In this document: positions 56,900-64,000 of the stretch, in pieces
How the letters are laid out: every line of letters starts with the position of its first letter
How positions within the stretch are numbered: position 1 is the first letter of the stretch
Origin: Ampelocalamus luodianensis
Taxonomy: Eukaryota; Streptophyta; Magnoliopsida; Poales; Poaceae
NCBI GenBank assembly: GCA_036346255.1
Contig: CM070620.1
Span: forward strand, 33,601,609-33,665,608
Direction of reading: 5' to 3'
DNA: 64,000 bases
The notes under the pieces: model-generated
The model's input: only the letters and a program-made list of their open reading frames with translations
Databases searched by the model: none
What the model was told of the DNA's origin: nothing
Program-made: the position numbers and the translations under genes

Positions 56900-58355
56900 C
56901 TACAGTCCATACGGACAGACGACCCCAAGCTCTCCTCGCAAGGCTGAAAACCTAGAGCTATCCAAAGGCTTGGTAAAGATATCAGCCAACTGGTGGTCAC
57001 TCTCCACAAACTAGAGCACTATGTCACCCTTCTCCACATGGTCTCGAAGGAAGTGATATCTGATATCAATGTGCTTGGTCCGAGAATGTTGCACTGGGTT
57101 CTTGGCAATGTGAATAGCAGAAGTGTTATCACAAAGGAGTGGAACACTGTCTATAGCTAACCCAAAGTCCCGCAAGGTCAAAACCATCCAAAGCACCTGG
57201 CTGCAGCAACGTACTCGGCCTCTGCGGTGGACTGTGCAACACCGGACTGCTTCCTAGAAGACCAAGACACAAGAGAAGTGCCAATGAATTGGCAGGTGCC
57301 AGAAGTGCTCTTTCTATCTATCCTACAAACAAGAAAGTCGCATCCGAGTAGGCTCTCGGAAAGACAGATGAGGAAGAGTACCGTATACCATAGTCAATGG
57401 TAGCTCGAAGGTACCGGCGATGCGCTTCACCACTTTGGCGGTGAGATACGTGAGGAGAAGCTCAAAGCGAGCACATAGACACGGAGAAGTGTATGTCGGT
57501 CTCGAGCGGTGAGGTACAAAAGGGAGCCAATCATGCTGCGATACTCCTTCTGATCAACTGGCTCGCCATCCTCATCTGGGTCGAGTGAAGCTGATGTCGC
57601 CATAGGAGTGGACACCGGCTTTCCATCACTCATATCGAGCCGTCTCGTGAGGTCTCGGTGTACTTGCTCGATGCAAGAAGATACCCTCCCTAGTCTGCTT
57701 GATCTGAAAGCCAAGGAAGAAGCTCAACTCGCCCATCATGCTCATCTCAAACTCTGAACTCATGACATCGGAGAACTGAGAGACAAGATCATGAGAGGAG
57801 CCGCCAAAGATGATGTCATCCACATAAATCTGGACGAGCAAGAAGTCATTGCCATGCCTGCGAATGAACAAGGTCTTGTCTACCTTACCCATCTCAAACC
57901 TATGACTCAACAAATAGGACTTAAGCCTCTCATACCAAGCTCTAGGGGCCTGCTTAAGTCCATACAAGGCTTTGGAAAGCTTGTAGACATGGTTTGGGTA
58001 TTTGGGGTTCTCAAACACGAGGTCAGTCTAACATAAACCTCTTCCTCAATATACCCATTGAGGAAGGCACTCTTGACATCCATCCGCAAAGCTTGAAGCC
58101 CTTAGACGCCGCAAAAGCAAGCAAAATCCTAATAGCCTCTAGCCTAGCTACAGGGGCAAAGGTCTCCTCAAAATCTAAACCCTCAACCTGGGAGAAACCC
58201 TGAGCTACCAACCTAGCCTTGTTCCGAATGACCACCCCATCCTCACTCTGCTTGTTTTCGAAAACCCACTTGGTACCTATGACATTGTGACCTCTAGGGG
58301 GCTCAACAAGCGACCAGACCTTGTTCCTCTCGAAATTTTCTAGCTCCTCATGCAT
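56900..58355 (-). pseudogene. Element H (SIRE-like Ty1/copia): reverse transcriptase and RNase H
   Basis: In transcript order, 58355-58023 has [28 protein letters not shown] and ARLVAQGF (RT N-terminus), and the following frame gives [18 protein letters not shown]. 58018-57626 has YKLSKALYGLKQAPRAWYE and the catalytic QIYVDDIIFG. 57714-57430 has the connection (GSLLYLTARD). About 57250-56903 is RNase H (TAEAEYVAAA, LLCDNTSAIHIAKNPV, HQLADIFTKPL) ending at TAG (plus-strand CTA 56900-56902). Frame changes occur near 58020, 57670 and 57430. The YVDD and RNase H wording identifies Ty1/copia, and the flanking linker suits SIRE/Maximus. It is split from its upstream part by solo LTR G. Confidence 0.88.
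58351..58355. repeat. Target site duplication of G, left (TGCAT)
   Basis: TGCAT precedes the LTR start TGTGAGG and recurs at 63515-63519. Confidence 0.92.
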
Positions 58356-59102
58356 TGTGAGGACCCGGAATATTTAACTAGTAACACTTAACCTCCAATT
58401 GGTTCTAGCATTACTAATTAAACATTCTAAGCCTCGATGGGCATATGTTTCCCAGAATTGCAACATATGCACATCATCACAAAATTACACATCATTTCCA
58501 TACAACATACATTACTAAGTCCAACAACGACATACATAAAGTAAAGTTATTACAAAAGAGAGCCGACCGGCCAAATAGAACAATATACAAGAATGACAAT
58601 GAAGCAAAGTGCCATAAGATGGCTAGAACAAAAGTCGACCTGGTTAGCCATACACACCACAAGGCAACCGACAGCCGCCAAGCTAGTCGCCCCGCAAGCT
58701 ACCACAACACAGCTCACAAAAGTGAGGCCCCTCAGGCTCACCTTCTTCCTCTGCAACAAAACAATTAAGCATAGCAACTGAGTACAAAGATTGTCTTTGT
58801 ACCCGCAAGACTGACGTGTGGCATAGCAGACCTATTCATAAACTACATGCAAGCTTATTTAGGTGGAGGTTGTATGTCTCATTTTGCATGAAGCCAACTT
58901 TATTTGCAATAATGTAATACATTTTGAAAGCAAGTTTGCAAATCTGTTTTTAATGTTGAAATAATGTAATAAAGATACATACAAGTAACCACAGAAGTGA
59001 CTACCCCAATAGCCACCACAACATAGCACTAATCCCGATTCGCACCACCCATCAAGTTTTAATTTAAAAGGTTGTAGTCTAATTCTTGAAAGACCTTGCT
59101 AA

Positions 59103-59172
59103 GCGTGTCCATAACCTAGGACGAGGCTATTCGAATAGTTTTAACCTGCAGGTGTACCAATGTACCCACACT
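59103..59172 (-). other. Conserved LTR block with palindrome CTATTCGAATAG (G)
   Basis: The palindrome is at 59127-59138, followed on the element's strand by CCTC, GTCC, loop TAGGTTAT, GGAC. The spacing from the LTR end is the same as in A. Confidence 0.8.
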
Positions 59173-60889
59173 TGGCACGCCTTTAAGCCACAAAGCACAC
59201 TTCCGAAGGTATCTTGACACGGCTAAGTCCTCACGAGACTTTTCCAATATTGTGTATCAACCACGAGCCGCTCGTATGGGTAGAAACACCATACGCTTAC
59301 ATTGCAAGCCAAAGACAACAAATCCCATCACGGGTGAAGTCTTTCGGACACTACAATGCTCCCAACACCATCCCTCCTGCGACCCGAGGGCAATACACGC
59401 CAAAGTACTAAGTCAAGAGAGGTCCCATACCCTCTAATGTGGTTAGCACGCTAAAATGCTTGGTTTAGTGTAACAAGATGTTCGGTCCTTGTTGACCCGG
59501 GCACCATTCCAGTCACACCCGAAAATCACACCATCTTACCATTGTGCCCAAGTCTAAATCATTTTGTTTTCAGTTTTAGTTTTCATAAATAGACATGGCA
59601 CAAGGTGGAAATCATAAATCATAATAAGTTTTGTGTGATCAAGGTTATCGACAAGTCGATAACCGCCCATTTCTACCGCTAAGCAATTAATTCGCAACTA
59701 CTAAGTGACAAGAGCCCATCCACGAACTCTAAATCACAAGAAGTAACCTAGGCTCATGGTAGTAGAGGATAATCATTTGCTAAGGAATGCATCTACTAGG
59801 CCAACTATTAAAACAAAGTAGCAATGCATACATAGAATTTGTAATCAACATAAATACTTAAAATACTGGGATTAACATGATCAAACTGCTTGCCTTCTTG
59901 CTGTTGCTCAATTTGTTGCGGAGGATCGTTCTCGGGGTTACCGCAAATGTCGAATCCTAAGCGAAAGGCAAAAAGAACCAAGAACAACCAATAAGACGAG
60001 CCACAACTAAACAAACGAAAGGGCAAAATTATCCAAATGCGACGAAATTTACACACAAGGTGAAATACGAATATATCAAGACATAGAAACTGGAAAAACC
60101 TAATTTGGATTTGTGGTGCAAAAGATATTACCTAAAAACACATTTTCGGCCATAATTAGCACTGTAGCAAAAACATTTTCTAGAAAGATTTTGAAGCTGA
60201 AATTTTTATGGCAGCTACTTATTGGTATAGAGGTAACCCATATAAAATTTCAGGTCATTTGGAGTTAAAATGATTTAGTTATGATTTTTCTAAGATGCAA
60301 AATTAGCATAATGCACTTTCCAGAAGCATAAATATGTTCAAAACTAATTTTACAGTGAAGTATACCAACAGAGGGGTTCTCTAGAATTTATCATATATAT
60401 TTTGCATTTACAGAGAATTACTTGTGCATTTTATAAGTCTTCCAGAATTTTCTAAATGCTGAAAATAGGTACTAAATCATTAATCAAGGTTTCTGCTACA
60501 ATCTTGGACCTACCATCATTTTTAGATTAACATTGGGTTAATAACAAATTTATCAAAGTTGGAATCATTCATTTTGGACATACACAGAGCAAGATATGCA
60601 TTTTCTAAAGTTTTATTCATTTTCTGGAATATTCAAAATGACAGAAACCAAGTTATTCCTAGTTATACAATTTTCTGTTACTGGAACGTGCTTAAATCCA
60701 TTTTTATAATAAGCTAAAGTGATAACATGATTTATTACAGTTGGAATTAACCAAAAAGCAGTTAAAATGAATTAGTTGTGAGTTTCTAAAGTTTTTATAT
60801 CATTTTCAGTTGATAAACAAATGCTTACCGAAATACAGAACAACCCAATAAAAAGAAAATGACGTGGACGACCCTCAACCCTCGATCTA

Positions 60890-61210
60890 ACATCCTACGG
60901 CTCACGCGCGCCGAAAACAGCGCACGCGCGCGAAAGCCACTAGAAACCCACCGTTGGATCAAGATCCAACGGCTCACACGAGTGTTTGCAACCGGACGGT
61001 GCGGTTGCTTGGGCCAATCCCAGCCGCAGATCGGCAGATGGACGGTCCAGAGCGCACCAACAACCGGATTGTCCGATTGCACACACGATCTCAGCCATTG
61101 ATCGCAAGATCGACGGCCAAGAATGATCAAGGCATCCGGAGGGTCCGAATGCCCTCACGATCTGGGCCGTTGATCAAGGGATCGACGGTGGCTAAAGATC
61201 GAAGTTCAAA
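60890..61210. repeat. Degenerate GATCCAACGG / GATCGACGG words in G LTR
   Basis: Inverted and direct copies of CCGTTGGATC and GATC(C/G)A(A/C)CGG recur every 30-50 bp. The pair at about 60951-60972 faces across two bases. Similar words recur at 62755-62930. They correspond in position to the GGAGGTC array of element A. Confidence 0.55.
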
Positions 61211-62345
61211 AAGATGGACCGACACGTGGGGACCACTGTCAGCGACCTTGAGGCATACATGCGCTGGTTTAACCCACGTGCACAGTGCACTGGGCCCACC
61301 TGACAGCGACTGAGAGGGATGGCTAAGGACAGAATTAATGCCACTAATGATGATCATTAACTAGACACTAAAGACTACCGAATTTGATTTTAATCCCTGC
61401 CCACCAATCAATGACGAGGTTAATTCGACGGCGATTAAATGCCGACTCATTTAATTAAGCAATGATTAGACATTAATGATGTCGAACAAAGGCGGAGTGA
61501 ACCGTAGATTGATTTAAGGATATTGGGCCCATCGTCGCTGGCTCAATGACAATGATTAAGACATAATTAATACTAATGATTAGCAATTAATGTGTCCTAA
61601 TTAAATGACGAAAACGGAGCTCGTGTCTTAGAAACTCGAGTGAGTTCAACGGCGAATCGCCGCGACACCGCATGCATGGCGGAACAAGACCCAAAATGGA
61701 TTCGCAATAACAGTACGAACCTAATGGTAGCATTCTCGCCGGCGGCGAGGGACTAGAACGCCGGCTAGCCGGAAAACGAAAACGGGAACCTTACAGCTAA
61801 ATGCGAAAATCGCGATGAGCTCCACTGCAAGCCTAGGATGCGGGTTCCAAAGCTTCTAAGGACTAATAAGAAGCTACCTTAGCGAGAAGAGGCTTCAAGG
61901 ACGGCCGGAGATACTTGACCACGGTGGAAGCTCGCCGGACTTGAAGAAGAAAACCCGAAAATGACACCCTGAGCCAAATGAGTGATACCAAAGCATCAAT
62001 ATAGCTTCATAACGATTCACAGAAGCTACATGAGCAAGTAATTGGAAAATGGAGCACTCACCTGAGCTGAGGAAGAAGATGACCAAATTAGTAGAATTTG
62101 AACAAACCCCAAATTGGACAATTCACGAGAATCAAATCCAAAATTAAGTGAGGGAAAATGTTCAAGGAAGTAAATAGATAAGGTTAGGGCAAAGAAACGT
62201 GAAGGAGGACCACTGGAACACCAAGAACACCAATGGAGCTCCACGGGTCAACAATGGCGGTTTGCCATTTTTGAGGTGTTAAGCTCCAATAATGAGAATG
62301 AAGCTTGATGGTGGTCTAAAGAAATGCCAGGAGACCTTGGGGGTG

Positions 62346-62374
62346 CTTATAAAGCCTTGAAAGCATTAGGGTTT
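62346..62374 (-). promoter_or_regulatory. Minus-strand TATA with upstream telo-box in LTR G
   Basis: On the minus strand AAACCCTAA (62366-62374) precedes CTTTATAAG (62346-62354), as in F. This places the promoter about 1.1 kb from the U3 end. Confidence 0.55.
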
Positions 62375-63514
62375 GCACCACTCCTCTCTCGGGCGGCAAA
62401 ACACAAAGCACAAGGTGCGGCTGACAAGGAAAAGGAGGTGAAGACGTGCATTAGGGCATGGCCTAGCTCAGTGTACCTCCCATACCCCTACACGTCGGCT
62501 AGGGTGGCTTTAGGGAGCAAGAAATGACACTGCCATTACTCCCCCTACAGTGCTCGCACGGCCGGAGGTTGAAGACGACCCGCGAAAAGGCTCGGTGATT
62601 CACAGCCCTACGATCTAAATCGGACGGCCACGAAAGCGCCACGCCTCCCAGGTTTAAAACACAACGGGGAGATTGCGAGCCTTCAGATTAGAAATGGATG
62701 GCTCAGATTGCCCCACGTCGCAAACTCTTATTTGCAACGAAGGGGGACGCGAGCGTTGGATCTTAATCCAACGGCTCAGATTCAAAAATGCAACCGGAGG
62801 GTCCGAAAGTCTCGGCGCATCTCGACGGTTGGATGGAGATCTAACGGTTGACAATCAATCTTGCAACCGGAAGGTCCGAAGTCTTACGCTGCTGCGCGCG
62901 CGCGATTTCGATCCAACGGTCGAGATCGATTGCGCGTTTAAAGAGTGGCTCGGTGCGTTTAGTTGATCGACTAAATCAAATGGCTCGAGCCCAGTCCGAC
63001 TCGAACCCAAGCAACAAGAAACCACGCTTGACTTTAAAATTAGAACAGAGACCTTGAAGGATTTATTTGGTAGCAAATTAACTCCAAAATTATGAAATTT
63101 TTACAGAGCTTGCTAACTCAAATATTTACCTCGAGTAAAATTTTCAGAGGTTTTTATACTGTGAATAAATCTCCAAAAATTCTGCAAGGCTCTGTTTTAA
63201 TGTTTGACTAAGAGTCAAACAGTTTGATCACCTCTAAAAATATTCAAACCATTTCTAAAAATTGTGAAATTTTTCAGAGGGTCACATACCATCACAGAGA
63301 CTTAGGAAAAATATTTCCGGGGATGGTCATAAGATTTGACAAGATTGTTTTGGAATGCCAAGATTTGGATCAACTAGACTTGTGATATTGTATTTCCATA
63401 ATTCCTTGTACAAGAATTGATTGGCCCAAAAGGAAATACATGCTGTAAGAAAAAGTTTTAATTTCTAACGATTTTCTTACATTTGAAACACAAGCCCAAA
63501 ATTGGGATGTTACA

Positions 63515-63519
63515 TGCAT
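63515..63519. repeat. Target site duplication of G, right (TGCAT)
   Basis: It matches 58351-58355. Confidence 0.92.
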
Positions 63520-64000
63520 GGCAAAGACCCAAGACTCATCGAAAGGGCGTGACAAACGTCCTTGGGCTCAAAGGAGGCAACAAAGGCGAGAATGGAGACA
63601 GACTGAGAAAAGCGGACTTAGAGCGTGTGACACGCTCAAGAGGTCTCCAATCATATGCTCAAGGATGTCTTCTCGGATATGTCGGGAGGTCTTTGGATGA
63701 GGAGAAGAAGTGGCCTCTACCTCGTGTGCAGACGAGGCAGAACAGCAGCCACTAGCTCCGGAGGAAACGGTAGGCAGGGCCGATCACCTTGAGGTGTCGT
63801 GGAAGAAGGCATCTCAAGGGAGGATGAGGAGCCGGATCGTAAACAACTATCATCTCCATCGTCCTCATCATCCACAAAGATGGTCTCGATCGCTCTAGAG
63901 AACTCGAGATATCCGCCTAGTCCCTGACCGCCTCACAAAGGTCACCTCGTAGGTCTCTACCAACTTACTAGACTCGCAGCCTGCACCTATAAGCCCGAAG
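63520..64000 (-). pseudogene. Element H: pol linker upstream of reverse transcriptase
   Basis: Minus-strand reading gives an approach to RT of the copia type: RHIRE, LEHMIGD and SFEPKDV in neighbouring frames, then SDESWVFAMH immediately before the interruption by G. Upstream of about 63700 is an acidic, Ser/Pro-rich linker with several frame changes. The integrase would lie beyond the window's right edge. Confidence 0.7.

Larger units (their letters stand above)
58356..63514 (-). mobile_element. Element G: solo LTR of the A family, inside copia H
   Basis: 5159 bp, TGTGAGGACCC to GGGATGTTACA, with TGCAT on both sides and no internal region. The copia RT reading continues from one side to the other (FAMH before, HEELENFE after, sharing the duplicated bases), which confirms insertion followed by LTR-LTR recombination. 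The first 2 kb and the last 0.5 kb match element A. The middle (about 60300-62640) differs, with GATCCAACGG-type words in place of A's GGAGGTC array, so G is a distinct subfamily. Confidence 0.93.

Overview
The window is a heterochromatin-like stretch of a plant nuclear genome, most likely a monocot and probably a grass. It holds nested Ty3/gypsy retrotransposons of the Tekay/Del chromovirus type (long LTRs, a chromodomain-like tail after integrase, a tRNA-iMet-type primer site). It also holds a Tat-lineage gypsy element with an antisense gene, SIRE/Maximus-like Ty1/copia sequence, a Tourist-like MITE with TTA target duplications, and a plant-mobile-domain pseudogene. I see no intact host gene, tRNA, rRNA or CRISPR array. 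The species cannot be named from this sequence.

Layout, left half (1-27940). This is one nest read through its right-hand boundaries. Element A (38-15522, minus strand, target duplication CGCGG) is a complete Tekay-type element with unusually long 5.3 kb LTRs. It sits in a D-family LTR, B (1-37 and 15523-16334). B sits in the 5' LTR of element C (16335-22364, plus), a GAG-only non-autonomous element. C interrupts element E (22365-26766, plus), the 3' half of a Tat-lineage element with integrase, a spliced antisense coiled-coil gene and a 3' LTR. E interrupts an older A-family LTR, F (26767-27940). The left halves of B, C, E and F lie outside the window.

Middle (27941-41580). This is lower-copy DNA with minisatellites (26, 39, 58 and 149 bp periods), a pair of inverted repeat arms around a MITE, an AT-rich array, a solo copia LTR (38126-39813, target duplication TAGAG) and a decayed plant-mobile-domain pseudogene (about 40150-41430).

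Right (41581-64000). Element D (41581-55878, minus) is a second Tekay-type element with nearly complete but frameshifted gag-pol, a truncated outer end, and an extra ORF upstream of gag whose pattern resembles a double-stranded-RNA-binding fold. D lies in a minus-strand SIRE-like copia element, H (55879-58355 and 63515-64000). H's pol is also split by G (58356-63514, target duplication TGCAT), a solo LTR of the A family.

The most notable unexplained structures are five. (1) A block of about 75 nt holds the palindrome CTATTCGAATAG and a GTCC/GGAC hairpin, and is shared by the U5-side LTR regions of A, C, D and G. (2) An inverted repeat lies just upstream of the polypurine tract in A, C and D, with paired changes in its arms. 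(3) An array of short hairpins in E has compensatory and wobble pairs. (4) D carries the accessory ORF. (5) Paired LTR copies differ recurrently by CAG/CTG versus CG in GC-rich parts, which may be a long-read error at methylated sites and would explain many of the frameshifts. Frameshift-based pseudogene calls should be read with that caveat.
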